64,000 bases of DNA, taken from contig CAITYM010000087.1 in the NCBI GenBank assembly GCA_903896615.1, positions 22,054 through 86,053 of the forward strand, written 5' to 3'. Within the stretch, counting starts at the first letter, position 1; every line of letters begins with the position of its first letter. A program made the translations under genes and the position numbers. Under the pieces are notes generated by a model. The model had not been told where the DNA came from and did not search any database. It worked only from the letters and a program-made list of their open reading frames with translations. Origin of the DNA: an uncultured Burkholderiales bacterium (lineage in GTDB: Bacteria; Pseudomonadota; Gammaproteobacteria; Burkholderiales; Burkholderiaceae_C). Shown piece after piece: positions 51,647 to 62,149 of this stretch.

Positions 51647-52360
51647 ATGAATGAATTCTTAGCAGCTAATTTACAAGCGGTTCAACAAAGCATACTGGAG
51701 AGCGCGACACTCGCAAACCGCAATCCAAACGATATAACACTCTTGGCTGTTTCAAAAACAGTAGGAGTATCAAATATCGAAAAAATGGCACGATTGGGGC
51801 AAATTAATTTTGCAGAAAATTATGCACAAGAAGGCCTTGAAAAAATCTTGACCCTTAAAGAGCGAGAAGTAAAGGGATTGATATGGCATTTCATCGGACC
51901 CTTGCAAAGCAATAAAACCAGACTTGTTGCTGAAAATTTTGATTGGGTACAGACAGTTGATCGGCTCAAAATAGCCCAAAGGCTAAGTGAACAAAGGCCA
52001 ACCCATCTGCACCCCATTCAACTGTGTATTCAAGTCAACATTGACGGGGGTACTACTAAATCTGGGGTGAATCCGCTTGAAACTTTAGAGCTCGCAAGAG
52101 CGATCAGGAAATTACCCCATACGACTTTAAGAGGTTTGATGACTATTCCTGATCCAGTTGATGGGGCGCAGGCGCAAAGAGAAATTCATAATAAGGCAAA
52201 ATTACTTTTTGACAGTATCAAAGTAGAGTTGCAAAGTGAAGAATTTGATACTTTATCAATGGGAATGAGCATGGATATGAAAGAGGCGATTGCTGCAGGC
52301 TCAACAATGGTTCGAGTCGGGACTGCCTTATTTGGTTCCCGCAAAACGGGTACCCAATGA
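51647..52360 (+). CDS. YggS family PLP-dependent homeostasis protein
   Basis: LLAVSKTVGVSNI...FAENYAQEGLEKI...WHFIGPLQSNKTRLVAENFDWVQTVDR...LSMGMSMDMKEAIAAGSTMVRVGTALFG. Confidence 0.95.
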   Translation: MNEFLAANLQAVQQSILESATLANRNPNDITLLAVSKTVGVSNIEKMARLGQINFAENYAQEGLEKILTLKEREVKGLIWHFIGPLQSNKTRLVAENFDWVQTVDRLKIAQRLSEQRPTHLHPIQLCIQVNIDGGTTKSGVNPLETLELARAIRKLPHTTLRGLMTIPDPVDGAQAQREIHNKAKLLFDSIKVELQSEEFDTLSMGMSMDMKEAIAAGSTMVRVGTALFGSRKTGTQ

Positions 52361-52363
52361 TGC

Positions 52364-53875
52364 TTAAAATCTAGGCAAAGTGGGATGAGCAACTTGGCCG
52401 TGATGAACCACCTGGCGACCATATTCAACACAGCGTTGCAAGGTGGGTATGACTTTACCTGGATTTAAAAGAGAATTAGGATCAAATGCTCTTTTAATGC
52501 CGAACATTTGCTCTCTTTCTTCGGGGGAAAACTGAACGCACATGCTGTTGAGTTTTTCAACGCCTACGCCGTGCTCACCCGTTACTGTTCCCCCCATACG
52601 GACGCTGGTCTCCAAGATGTCGGCGCCAAAGAGTTCCGCTCTGTGGAGTTGGTCTGGATCATTAGCATCAAACATTATGAGAGGATGCAAGTTCCCGTCG
52701 CCAGCGTGGAATACATTAGCGCAGCGTAATTCGTACTTTATCTCCATCTCTGCAATGGCCTCCAAAATATCCGCCAAACGTTTGCGGGGAATTGTGGAAT
52801 CCATGCACATGTAATCAGGGCTAATGCGCCCACTGGCTGGGAAGGCGTTTTTGCGCCCACTCCAAAAGCGCAACCTCTCAGATTCAGATTGGCTGATCAT
52901 GGTAGCGGTTGCACCACTCATCTCGAGCACCTTTGTCATCCGCTCAATTTCTTCTGCAACCTCTTCTTGCGTGCCATCTGATTCACATAACAAAATCGCC
53001 TGCGCATTTAGATCGTACCCTGCGTGAACAAAATCCTCAACAGCAGCAGTCATCGGTTTGTCCATCATCTCCAAGCCTGCAGGAATAATGCCCGCTGCAA
53101 TAATTGCAGCTACCGCGTCGCCGGCCTTGCGCATATCATCAAAGCTAGCCATGATGCACCGAGCAAGCTCTGGCTTGGGTGTAAGTTTGACCGTCACTTC
53201 GGTTGTAATTGCAAGCATGCCCTCAGAACCCACGACAAGTGGCAATAAATCTAAACCGGGGCAGTCTAGTGCCTCAGAGCCAAATTCGATGGGGTCGCCA
53301 GCAACTGTAAAGCCTTTAATCTTGAGCACATTATGTAGAGTAAGTCCATACTTTAAACAATGAACACCGCCCGAGTTTTCAGCAACATTGCCCCCAATCG
53401 TGCATGCGATTTGGCTAGAAGGGTCAGGCGCATAGTAAAGACCATACTGGGAAACGGCTTCGCTGATATTTAGGTTACGAACGCCGCACTGAACTAGAGC
53501 TGTTCGGCTGAGTGGATCAATATCAAGGATTTTGTTGAATCTTGCCATTGATAGCGTGACGCCTTTAACACTCGGCATTGCGCCGCCAGACAAGCCCGTG
53601 CCAGCGCCGCGAGCGATGATAGGGACATTTAACGCATGGCATGTTTTTAAAACATCTTGGACTTGTTGTGTTGTCCTGGGGATAGCGACGCAAAGGGGCC
53701 TTTGCCGGTAGGCTGTTAACCCATCGCATTCATAGGGCGTAGTGTCCTCTGGTGTGTACAAAATATCTTCAGTCGCAAGAACTTTTGACAACGCCTTGAC
53801 AACGCTTACTTGCAAGCTCGGGGATATGTCCTGTGAGCTATTCGCCTGTTCATTGGTACTGGGTTTGAACGTCAT
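52364..53875 (-). CDS. glcD: FAD-linked oxidase, glycolate oxidase subunit GlcD-like
   Basis: VPIIARGAGTGLSGGAMPS...GGNVAENSGGVHCLKYGLT...HAGDGNLHPLIMFD...GEHGVGVEK. Confidence 0.93.
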   Translation of the reverse strand: MTFKPSTNEQANSSQDISPSLQVSVVKALSKVLATEDILYTPEDTTPYECDGLTAYRQRPLCVAIPRTTQQVQDVLKTCHALNVPIIARGAGTGLSGGAMPSVKGVTLSMARFNKILDIDPLSRTALVQCGVRNLNISEAVSQYGLYYAPDPSSQIACTIGGNVAENSGGVHCLKYGLTLHNVLKIKGFTVAGDPIEFGSEALDCPGLDLLPLVVGSEGMLAITTEVTVKLTPKPELARCIMASFDDMRKAGDAVAAIIAAGIIPAGLEMMDKPMTAAVEDFVHAGYDLNAQAILLCESDGTQEEVAEEIERMTKVLEMSGATATMISQSESERLRFWSGRKNAFPASGRISPDYMCMDSTIPRKRLADILEAIAEMEIKYELRCANVFHAGDGNLHPLIMFDANDPDQLHRAELFGADILETSVRMGGTVTGEHGVGVEKLNSMCVQFSPEEREQMFGIKRAFDPNSLLNPGKVIPTLQRCVEYGRQVVHHGQVAHPTLPRF

Positions 53876-53943
53876 AGCATTACCTAATAAAGGGAATAAG
53901 AGTAAGACAAAGGCTAATTTGGATATTTAGCCACAGCAGTTTG

Positions 53944-54786
53944 TTATTTGAAAACAACGGTTTTGTGGCCGTTAATTAATACACGGTGCTCGCAGTGCCA
54001 TTTTACAGCTCTAGCTAGCACTTGACCTTCCGTATCGCGTCCAATTGCTGTTAAATCATCAACGCTTTTGCTGTGATCAACGCGGGCCACATCTTGCTCA
54101 ATAATGGGCCCCTCGTCCAAGTCTGCCGTAACGTAGTGTGCGGTAGCTCCAATCAGCTTCACGCCTCTATCGTGAGCTTGGTAGTAGGGCTTAGCACCCT
54201 TGAAGCTAGGCAAAAAACTGTGGTGAATATTGATCGCTCTACCAGAGAGTTTGCGACACAAATCGTTAGACAAAATTTGCATATAACGCGCCAAAATAAC
54301 GAGCTCTGTGCCTTCTGATTCAAGAATTTCGTATTGACGCGCTTCAGCTTGGTCTTTTGTGGTGCTTGAGACAGGGATGAGATGAAAGGGAACGTTATAA
54401 CTTGCTGCGAGTTGATAAAAATCCTTATGATTACTGATGATCGCTTTGAGATCGAGTTTTAACAAACCGCTTTTCCAACGAAATAGTAAATCGTTGAGAC
54501 AGTGCCCATCCTTGCTCACAAAAATTACTGTTTTTAGAGGCCGGGTTGCATCATGTAGCGTGCATTTCATGTCTTGCGCATTGGAAAATGTTTCCAATTC
54601 TGCTTGTAAGCTTTCAATGTTCTTTGGACTTGCGAACTGAACGCGCATGAAAAAAAGCCCGGTTCCATCGTCATTAAACTGCGCAGCCTCCTCAATATTG
54701 GAGGATTGTGACAATAAGAATGCCGAAACGGCGTGGACAATACCAGGGCGATCGGGGCAGTGGAGGTTCAAAATATATGTATTCAT
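53944..54786 (-). CDS. purU: Formyltetrahydrofolate deformylase
   Basis: MNTYILNLHCPDRPGIVHAVSAFLL...INIHHSFLPSFKGAKPYYQAHDRGVKLIGATAHYVTADLDEGPII. ATG 54786 preferred over 54843. Confidence 0.94.
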   Translation of the reverse strand: MNTYILNLHCPDRPGIVHAVSAFLLSQSSNIEEAAQFNDDGTGLFFMRVQFASPKNIESLQAELETFSNAQDMKCTLHDATRPLKTVIFVSKDGHCLNDLLFRWKSGLLKLDLKAIISNHKDFYQLAASYNVPFHLIPVSSTTKDQAEARQYEILESEGTELVILARYMQILSNDLCRKLSGRAINIHHSFLPSFKGAKPYYQAHDRGVKLIGATAHYVTADLDEGPIIEQDVARVDHSKSVDDLTAIGRDTEGQVLARAVKWHCEHRVLINGHKTVVFK

Positions 54787-54949
54787 ATTGTGAATTGTAA
54801 GATTAGACGAAAAAAGCTGCTTTATTGTCAAATTAGGTCCCAACCGGCGCGATAATTTTGATCAAATTGCGCTGCTTGTATTAATTGGCAAGTGTTCTAC
54901 TTAATGCAGTGTATCTAATGAGACGTAACAAAGAAAAATCATTACCCTT

Positions 54950-55963
54950 ATGAACCAAATTTTAGTAACTGGGGGTGCCGGCTACATTGGCTCCCACACC
55001 TGCGTCGTCTTAGCTGAGGCAGGGTACGGGGTGACTATTTTGGACAATCTTTGTAATAGTAGAGCAGAAGTTTTAGCTCGCCTACAGATGCTATGCCCAA
55101 CTAAGCTTGAGTTCATAAAAGGGGATATCAGGGATCCGGTATTACTCGAGCAAGTTTTTAAGGCGCGCCAGTACCAGGCCGTCATCCATTTTGCAGGTCT
55201 CAAAGCAGTAGGTGAATCCACGGTGCAACCGCTTGCGTACTATGAGAATAATGTTTGCGGCACCCTTGCGCTGTTGAAGGCCATGCAACACCACGGGCCT
55301 AAATCGATCGTTTTCTCCTCAAGCGCCACCGTATACGGCGATCCGCATGCAGTGCCTATAAAAGAGGACTTTCCAACCTCGGCTACAAATCCCTATGGCC
55401 GAACGAAGTTGATGATTGAAGAGATTTTGGCCGACCTTCACCGAGCCGATACGGGCTGGAGCATAGCGAGATTGCGTTATTTCAATCCTGTTGGGGCGCA
55501 CGAGTCCGGCTTGATTGGGGAAGATCCGTTGGGTGTACCAAACAATTTAATGCCCTATGTCGCCCAAGTTGCAGCGCAACGTCGACCCTATCTTAATGTC
55601 TGGGGTAACGATTATGATACGCCAGATGGGACGGGTATACGAGACTACATACACGTTTTGGATCTTGCTAAAGGGCATCTTTCAGCGCTTAGGTATTTGG
55701 AGCAACACAGTGAATTGATCACTCTCAATTTGGGCACTGGTCGGGGCTACTCTGTGCTGGAGATGGTAGCTGAATTTGAGAGGGCTTGCGGCCTGAAAAT
55801 ACCCTGTCGCATGGGTCCCAGAAGAAAAGGTGATATTGCTCAGTGTTTTGCTGATCCAACGCGCTCTTGGGAGCTGCTTAATTGGCGGGCAACTCGAGGG
55901 CTAGCGCAAATGTGTAAAGATGCATGGCATTGGCAATGCAGTGAAAAGCTCAGGAACGAATAG
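54950..55963 (+). CDS. galE: UDP-glucose 4-epimerase
   Basis: [34 protein letters not shown]...NPYGRTKLMIEEIL. Confidence 0.95.
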   Translation: MNQILVTGGAGYIGSHTCVVLAEAGYGVTILDNLCNSRAEVLARLQMLCPTKLEFIKGDIRDPVLLEQVFKARQYQAVIHFAGLKAVGESTVQPLAYYENNVCGTLALLKAMQHHGPKSIVFSSSATVYGDPHAVPIKEDFPTSATNPYGRTKLMIEEILADLHRADTGWSIARLRYFNPVGAHESGLIGEDPLGVPNNLMPYVAQVAAQRRPYLNVWGNDYDTPDGTGIRDYIHVLDLAKGHLSALRYLEQHSELITLNLGTGRGYSVLEMVAEFERACGLKIPCRMGPRRKGDIAQCFADPTRSWELLNWRATRGLAQMCKDAWHWQCSEKLRNE

Positions 55964-56111
55964 CTTCTTAAAGACTACTAAAATAGTCCAACTGGGTTGT
56001 CTGCTTGAAGCGCTCTGCAAGAGCCCTTCGTTACCCATGGTTGCCTTTCTTCAGTTCACAAATTAACGTTTCCTGTTAACTCTTAGTAACACTTAACCTA
56101 TTCAATTAATT

Positions 56112-57176
56112 ATGATCCTAGTCACCGGCGGGGCTGGCTTTATCGGCTCGAATTTTGTGCTCAATTGGTTGAGGGCTGGACTTGAGCCTGTGGTTAATCT
56201 AGATAAATTGACTTATGCTGGTAATTTAGAAAATCTACATGCATTGAAGGACAATAAAAATCATATTTTCTTAAGAGGGGACATTGCGGACTCGGAGCTT
56301 ATTTCTTCGCTCCTTACTAAGCATAATATAAGAGCCGTAGTTAATTTCGCTGCTGAGAGTCATGTAGACAGATCCATTCATGGCCCGAGTGAATTTATTC
56401 AAACCAATATTATTGGAACATTTAATTTGCTCGAATGCAGTAGAAAATATTGGTCAACTTTAAGCGAGCAAGCTAAACAGAATTTTAGATTTTTACATGT
56501 CTCAACGGATGAAGTGTTTGGTAGTTTAAATAAGGAAGATCCCGCGTTTACAGAGAATAACCGGTATGAACCCAATAGCCCCTACTCAGCCAGTAAAGCA
56601 GCAAGTGATCACCTCGTTCGGGCGTGGCTACATACTTATGGCCTGCCAGTTTTAACAACCAATTGCAGTAATAATTACGGTCCCTATCACTTTCCTGAAA
56701 AACTTATCCCACTGGTCATTCACAATGCACTTAAAGGTAAGTCTTTGCCCATTTACGGCGATGGCCAACAAATTAGAGACTGGTTGTATGTGACCGATCA
56801 CTGTGAAGCAATCAGGTGTGTTTTAGATAAGGGCCGGATTGGAGAAACTTACAACATAGGTGGGTGTAACGAGAAAACAAACCTAGAAGTTGTCCATACC
56901 ATCTGTAATTTACTGGATGCTCAAAAACCAAGAGCAGATGGTCACTCCTATAAGGAGCAAATTACTTTTGTCGCTGACCGACCTGGGCATGACAAGCGCT
57001 ACGCTATGGATGCAAGCAAAATACAAACAGAATTGGGGTGGCGTCCTGCAGAAACTTTTGAGTCCGGCATGGCTAAAACAGTTGCATGGTATTTGGATAA
57101 TTCTCAGTGGACCGAGAATGTTACTTCGGGCGCTTATTTAGAGTGGGTAAATAAACAGTATATTCACGCAGTTTAG
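56112..57176 (+). CDS. rfbB: dTDP-glucose 4,6-dehydratase
   Basis: [19 protein letters not shown]...[16 protein letters not shown]...[11 protein letters not shown]...[15 protein letters not shown]. Confidence 0.96.
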   Translation: MILVTGGAGFIGSNFVLNWLRAGLEPVVNLDKLTYAGNLENLHALKDNKNHIFLRGDIADSELISSLLTKHNIRAVVNFAAESHVDRSIHGPSEFIQTNIIGTFNLLECSRKYWSTLSEQAKQNFRFLHVSTDEVFGSLNKEDPAFTENNRYEPNSPYSASKAASDHLVRAWLHTYGLPVLTTNCSNNYGPYHFPEKLIPLVIHNALKGKSLPIYGDGQQIRDWLYVTDHCEAIRCVLDKGRIGETYNIGGCNEKTNLEVVHTICNLLDAQKPRADGHSYKEQITFVADRPGHDKRYAMDASKIQTELGWRPAETFESGMAKTVAWYLDNSQWTENVTSGAYLEWVNKQYIHAV

Positions 57177-57220
57177 TTTTAGCAAAAGCTTATCACGCGC
57201 AAATAAAAGTAAAAAATTTA

Positions 57221-58165
57221 ATGAAAACGCTCCTATTTGGCAAAGATGGACAATTGGGGCAGGATTTTATCCCCGCGATGAAATGCTGCGGCGAGCTTTT
57301 GGCTGTTGGTCGAAGAGAGTGTGATTTAACTCATGCTGAGCAAATACAGGGGGTCATCCGTCAATTTAAACCCAACCTCATCATCAATGCAAGCGCATAC
57401 ACCGCGGTTGATCAAGCACAAAATGACAGCGAGCTTGCAGGACTGATTAATACACAGGCACCGACGGTGATGGCCAAAGAGGCCTCAAGTTTGGGTGCGG
57501 CTTTCGTTCACTATTCAACTGACTACGTGTTTGACGGATTAAAAGCGGGGACTTACGATGAACTCGATGATTGCCATCCGCTGTCAGTCTACGGGTTATC
57601 GAAATTTTTAGGCGAAGAGGGCGTGCGAGCACACTGTCTTCGCCACTTGATTTTCAGAACGTCTTGGGTATTTAGTGCGCACGGAAGTAACTTTCTTAAA
57701 ACGATCATCAAATTAGCGGAAATTAAAGAGGAACTTAGCATAATTGACGACCAGTTGGGCGCGCCAACCCCTACCTCATTGTTGGTTGCAATCACGATGA
57801 CGATACTCAAAAAGAACGGGATTGTCCAAGGGGATCAACGTGCAGATTCTGAGGAACTAGAGCTACCTAGTTGGGGCTTATTTAATTTAGTGGCTTTGGG
57901 GGAGACAAGTTGGCATAATTACGCGCACTATATTGTTCGCCGTTGTGAGGAGATAGGTTTGGCGGACAACTTTTTATTAGACGCTTCTAAAATAAGTCCC
58001 ATTCCGTCTAAAGATTATCCCCAACTGGCGCCACGGCCATTAAACTCCAGATTGAATACAACGAAAATTCAGCGTACTTTTAAGTTACAGCTGCCTGACT
58101 GGAGAGTAGGCGTAGATCAGGAGCTTGACAAAATTAAATTGGCACGAGAGACCAAGAAAATTTAA
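57221..58165 (+). CDS. rfbD: dTDP-4-dehydrorhamnose reductase
   Basis: LLFGKDGQLGQDF...NASAYTAVDQAQND...STDYVFDG...YGLSKFLGE...LGAPTPTSLL. Confidence 0.95.
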   Translation: MKTLLFGKDGQLGQDFIPAMKCCGELLAVGRRECDLTHAEQIQGVIRQFKPNLIINASAYTAVDQAQNDSELAGLINTQAPTVMAKEASSLGAAFVHYSTDYVFDGLKAGTYDELDDCHPLSVYGLSKFLGEEGVRAHCLRHLIFRTSWVFSAHGSNFLKTIIKLAEIKEELSIIDDQLGAPTPTSLLVAITMTILKKNGIVQGDQRADSEELELPSWGLFNLVALGETSWHNYAHYIVRRCEEIGLADNFLLDASKISPIPSKDYPQLAPRPLNSRLNTTKIQRTFKLQLPDWRVGVDQELDKIKLARETKKI

Positions 58166-58223
58166 GTGTTGCTGCGCTATCAAGAGCAACGGATGAGGGT
58201 TAACTTTTAAAGAGATCAGAATT

Positions 58224-59093
58224 ATGAGTGCACGAAAAGGAATCATTTTAGCGGGTGGCTCAGGGACTCGTCTATACCCCGTTACTTTAGCCGTCTCTAA
58301 ACAATTGATGCCAATTTATGATAAACCTATGGTGTATTACCCTTTGGCGACCTTAATGTTGGCTGGGATAAAAGATGTACTTATCATCTCAACCCCACAA
58401 GATACACCAAGATTTGCTGAGCTTTTAAAGGATGGATCCCAATGGGGGATGAACATACAGTACGCTGTGCAACCCACGCCGGATGGCTTAGCGCAGGCCT
58501 TTATTATTGGACGGAAATTTGTAGACGGTAATCCAAGTGCTCTTGTGCTTGGCGATAATATATTTTACGGACACGAGTTGGTTAATCAGTTACATCAGGC
58601 AAATGAACTCAATCAAGGAGCCTGCGTTTTTGCATATCACGTTCAAGATCCAGAGCGTTACGGAGTGGTTGAGTTTGATGAAAGCAAGAAGGCAATTTCA
58701 ATTGAAGAAAAGCCAACACATCCAAAATCAAATTATGCTGTTACTGGACTTTATTTCTACGACACGCAAGTCTGCGATATAGCGGCATCAATCAAACCTT
58801 CAGCGAGGGGGGAGCTTGAAATAACGGATGTAAATAAATATTATTTAACAAAGCAACAACTAAGTGTTGAGATTATGGGTCGCGGCTTTGCTTGGTTGGA
58901 TACGGGCACACATGATTCGTTACTTGACGCTGCGCAGTTCATTGCAACCATTCAAAGACGCCAGGGTTTGATGGTCGCTTGCCCAGAAGAGATTGCATGG
59001 CGCTCAAAGTGGATCAATACAGAGCAGCTTTTACGCCTTGCCCAACCCATAGCTAAAAATAGTTATGGTCAATATCTGCTGAATTTGGTTTGA
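58224..59093 (+). CDS. rfbA: Glucose-1-phosphate thymidylyltransferase
   Basis: [52 protein letters not shown]. Confidence 0.97.
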   Translation: MSARKGIILAGGSGTRLYPVTLAVSKQLMPIYDKPMVYYPLATLMLAGIKDVLIISTPQDTPRFAELLKDGSQWGMNIQYAVQPTPDGLAQAFIIGRKFVDGNPSALVLGDNIFYGHELVNQLHQANELNQGACVFAYHVQDPERYGVVEFDESKKAISIEEKPTHPKSNYAVTGLYFYDTQVCDIAASIKPSARGELEITDVNKYYLTKQQLSVEIMGRGFAWLDTGTHDSLLDAAQFIATIQRRQGLMVACPEEIAWRSKWINTEQLLRLAQPIAKNSYGQYLLNLV

Positions 59094-59102
59094 GAAAAAT
59101 AT

Positions 59103-59654
59103 ATGCCCTTTAATATTGTTGCAACTGATTTACCGGACGTAAAAATTTTAGAACCAAAGGTTTATGGCGATGCGAGGGGATTTTTTTTCGAAAGCTTTAA
59201 CGCCAAAGATTTTGAAAATGCAGTAGGTGCTCAATCGGCCTTTGTGCAAGACAATCACTCTAAATCTGCTAAAGGCGTACTGCGGGGGTTACATTATCAA
59301 ATCAAACATCCACAAGGCAAACTGGTAAGGGTAGTGAGTGGTGAGGTGTTTGATGTCGCTGTTGATATCCGAAAAAGCTCGCCAACCTTTGGACGTTGGA
59401 TGGGGGCGCACTTATCTGCGGAGAATAACCGTCAGGTTTGGATACCACCAGGTTTTGCGCATGGCTTTTTAGTGCTCAGTGAAAGTGCTGAGTTTTTATA
59501 TAAAACTACAGACTACTGGTACCCCGAGCATGAAAGAAGTTTAATTTGGAATGATCCAAAAATAAACATCCAGTGGCCCAGCAACATAAAGCCTGTTTTA
59601 TCGGCTAAGGATGAGGCTGCTCGTACGCTAGAACACGCAGAGCTTTTTGAATAA
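59103..59654 (+). CDS. rfbC: dTDP-4-dehydrorhamnose 3,5-epimerase
   Basis: VYGDARGFFFESFNAKDFE...FVQDNHSKSAKGVLRGLHYQ...PPGFAHGFLVLSE. Confidence 0.96.
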   Translation: MPFNIVATDLPDVKILEPKVYGDARGFFFESFNAKDFENAVGAQSAFVQDNHSKSAKGVLRGLHYQIKHPQGKLVRVVSGEVFDVAVDIRKSSPTFGRWMGAHLSAENNRQVWIPPGFAHGFLVLSESAEFLYKTTDYWYPEHERSLIWNDPKINIQWPSNIKPVLSAKDEAARTLEHAELFE

Positions 59655-59680
59655 ATGGTTGCCGGATTTAATTCAGATAT

Positions 59681-60553
59681 TTAAGATCGAAGTGAGAGCC
59701 AATTTTTAAACTCCGCGCCTAATTCAGGGTGAGCTAACCCCAAGTCAACTGTAGCTTGGAGTAGTCCAAGTTTGCTGCCACAGTCGTATCTTTCACCAAA
59801 ATAGCTATAAGCCAAAACCGTTTCTTTTCCAATTAGAGCCGCGATGCCGTCGGTGAGTTGGATTTCACCACCGGCGCCTTTGGGTTGTTGGCGGATGTGA
59901 TCAAACACTGCGGGCGTGAGGATGTAACGGCCAGCAACAGCTAAATTACTCGGTGCCACCTCAGGTTTGGGTTTCTCAACAAAATCAGACACGTCTAATA
60001 ATCGCTCCGAATGAGGTGTGCCCTTCACTATGCCGTAACGTTGAGTGTCCTCTCTTGGCACCTCTTGAACAGCCAAAATACTACATTGATACTCAGCGTG
60101 AAGTTCTGTCATCTGTTTTAAGATGGGCGTTTTTCCAACCATCAAATCATCCGCAAGCAAAACTGCAAACGGCTCATTGTTGATAAGCTTTTCTGCACAT
60201 AAAACAGCATGCCCTAGCCCTAGTGATTTGGGTTGTCTTACGTAAAAACAATCCATATCATCAGGCTTAATTGAGCGGACTAGTTTTAAAAGCGACTGCT
60301 TATTATTCGCCTCTAATTCGCTTTCAAGTTCATAGGCGGTGTCAAAATGATCCTCAATGGCGCGTTTATTGCGACCAGTGACGAATATCATCTCCCTAAT
60401 TCCTGCGGCGTAAGCCTCTTCTACAGCATATTGAATTAGTGGCTTGTCAACGACGGCCAACATCTCTTTGGGGGAGGCTTTGGTTGCGGGTAAAAACCGG
60501 GTACCCAATCCAGCAACAGGAAAGACGGCTTTGGTGATTTTTTGTATTGGCAT
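59681..60553 (-). CDS. galU: UTP--glucose-1-phosphate uridylyltransferase
   Basis: [40 protein letters not shown]. Confidence 0.96.
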   Translation of the reverse strand: MPIQKITKAVFPVAGLGTRFLPATKASPKEMLAVVDKPLIQYAVEEAYAAGIREMIFVTGRNKRAIEDHFDTAYELESELEANNKQSLLKLVRSIKPDDMDCFYVRQPKSLGLGHAVLCAEKLINNEPFAVLLADDLMVGKTPILKQMTELHAEYQCSILAVQEVPREDTQRYGIVKGTPHSERLLDVSDFVEKPKPEVAPSNLAVAGRYILTPAVFDHIRQQPKGAGGEIQLTDGIAALIGKETVLAYSYFGERYDCGSKLGLLQATVDLGLAHPELGAEFKNWLSLRS

Positions 60554-60708
60554 ATTTATAAGCCCGACGCTTTACCGTTTAATAGTTAATATTGGGTTGG
60601 ACCCGGGCGCTTACAAATGCGTTTCGCCCTACGTTGAATTGCCACAAGGCCCCAGGGTATCGATTAAAAAGCAATCCTACAAATCCGTCCACAGTGAGTA
60701 TCTATCAA

Positions 60709-60990
60709 TCAATGAAGAGTGACCGTGGTTTGTGCAAGCTCGGCGAAACGCGACAGTGTGTCTTCAACCTCATCTTGGGTTGGAGCGTTAATGTGCCAAG
60801 CAGAGATATGCTGCTGGAATAACTCGGCCCAACCCCCTTCTAAATATACTTCTTTACCAGAGCGCTTATCTACGATCTCAAATCCGTGGCGAGTAAGTTG
60901 AGGAATACTTGAGTCCTGCTGCTCGGTTTCTTGTAAAGCAGTCATCATGTGGACAACTGCAAAATATTCAGAATCGTAGAGAGTATTCAT
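60709..60990 (-). CDS. DUF3567 family protein
   Basis: 93 aa: HGFEIVDKRSGKEVYLEGGWAELFQQHISAW...PTQDEVEDTLSRFAELAQ. Confidence 0.8.
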   Translation of the reverse strand: MNTLYDSEYFAVVHMMTALQETEQQDSSIPQLTRHGFEIVDKRSGKEVYLEGGWAELFQQHISAWHINAPTQDEVEDTLSRFAELAQTTVTLH

Positions 60991-61037
60991 AAGTGGCTTA
61001 TATTTAGATGATTCATTCTATATCATGAATATGACGA

Positions 61038-61901
61038 CTATTCGGCCAATTTCAACCCTGGAATCAAATCAAGTTGCGATAATTTTTGATCAATAAAGTC
61101 GCCGTTTTTCTCCTCAAGGAGTAGACGACCCAAAGTAAGTCCGTGATTTTTAAGTAGCCATACGGTTGCATGTTGGTCATCATCTGAGCGCGGTAGACGT
61201 ACAATTTTGAAGGTATCTACTTTCCCGATAGGCAGAGTCAAAGTCTCGGAGCCTATAAACTTAAATTCCCGCATTTCAAAGTGGTTTTTGGCCACCAATT
61301 GAACAGTCATAGTTGCACCGTTGAGGAGTTGACTGAAATTTTGAGCGATCCAAAAACCAAGTTGAAATGTGACGCTGAGTTGATCCTGCGCGAAAGGCTC
61401 TAAATGCTCTGTAGTTGATGTGCTGGAGTACTCTAAAAGATCGCGTGTACGGTTAAAAACAACTTGATCCTCTGATCTGAACTTATCAATAAATAATTGA
61501 GGGGTGATGCCGGTTTTAGGCAGGACATCTCCTTGGCTAATTTGCGTTTTCGTACCTAAAAAAAGCTGACTAATCTCTAGCTTTACTTTGTATTGAGTGG
61601 GCGAGATTTGCCAATCAATATCGGCTGGAACGTTATACGGGAAGTGATGAGTTTCACCTACCAGATCGTAGTGAAGGTGAACTGATTCTTGTTGTTGCCA
61701 ACTCAAAGTTGAGGGCGTAACTGGAGTTAAAAAAGCGGAAGTATGCGCGCTTAAGCCATCATCAGTTGCCTTTGCACTGAAGGCAAGCAGAAATGAAGGT
61801 GTAATTACGATAAAGTGGAGTAAGGTCCGTGCAAAGAGGGCTGAAAATGATTTCGGAAAAGGGTTAATTGCTAGAGTCATTTTGAAATACTCCGTATCCA
61901 A
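61038..61901 (-). CDS. DUF3108 domain-containing protein, exported
   Basis: Signal-like N-terminus; LHYDLVGETHHFPYNVPADIDWQISPTQYKVKLEIS...FKIVRLPRSDDDQHATVWLLKNHGLTLGRLLLEEKNGDFIDQKLSQL. Confidence 0.78.
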   Translation of the reverse strand: MDTEYFKMTLAINPFPKSFSALFARTLLHFIVITPSFLLAFSAKATDDGLSAHTSAFLTPVTPSTLSWQQQESVHLHYDLVGETHHFPYNVPADIDWQISPTQYKVKLEISQLFLGTKTQISQGDVLPKTGITPQLFIDKFRSEDQVVFNRTRDLLEYSSTSTTEHLEPFAQDQLSVTFQLGFWIAQNFSQLLNGATMTVQLVAKNHFEMREFKFIGSETLTLPIGKVDTFKIVRLPRSDDDQHATVWLLKNHGLTLGRLLLEEKNGDFIDQKLSQLDLIPGLKLAE

Positions 61902-62149
61902 AAGTTATAAAGCAAGTCGCAATAGCGTGGGTGTAAGTACCGCGGGATGATGGTCAAAGTATAAAGCCGTTTCCTGTATTGTGTGAGGTCTTAACTGGCT
62001 CATGCGGCACATAAAACCTAGATTAATAATGAATGAACGCCAGCTAAATTGGGAAGGCTAAAATACAGTGCGAACTTGCACTTGTTTTCACTACTGGACG
62101 TGTAGTGTAGACATAATCTAACTGTTAAAAAATAATTTAAAACATAAAT

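Noticed and set aside
52508-53363. Multiple plus-strand ORFs opposite glcD
   Set aside because: Antisense to a clear FAD-linked oxidase with conserved motifs.
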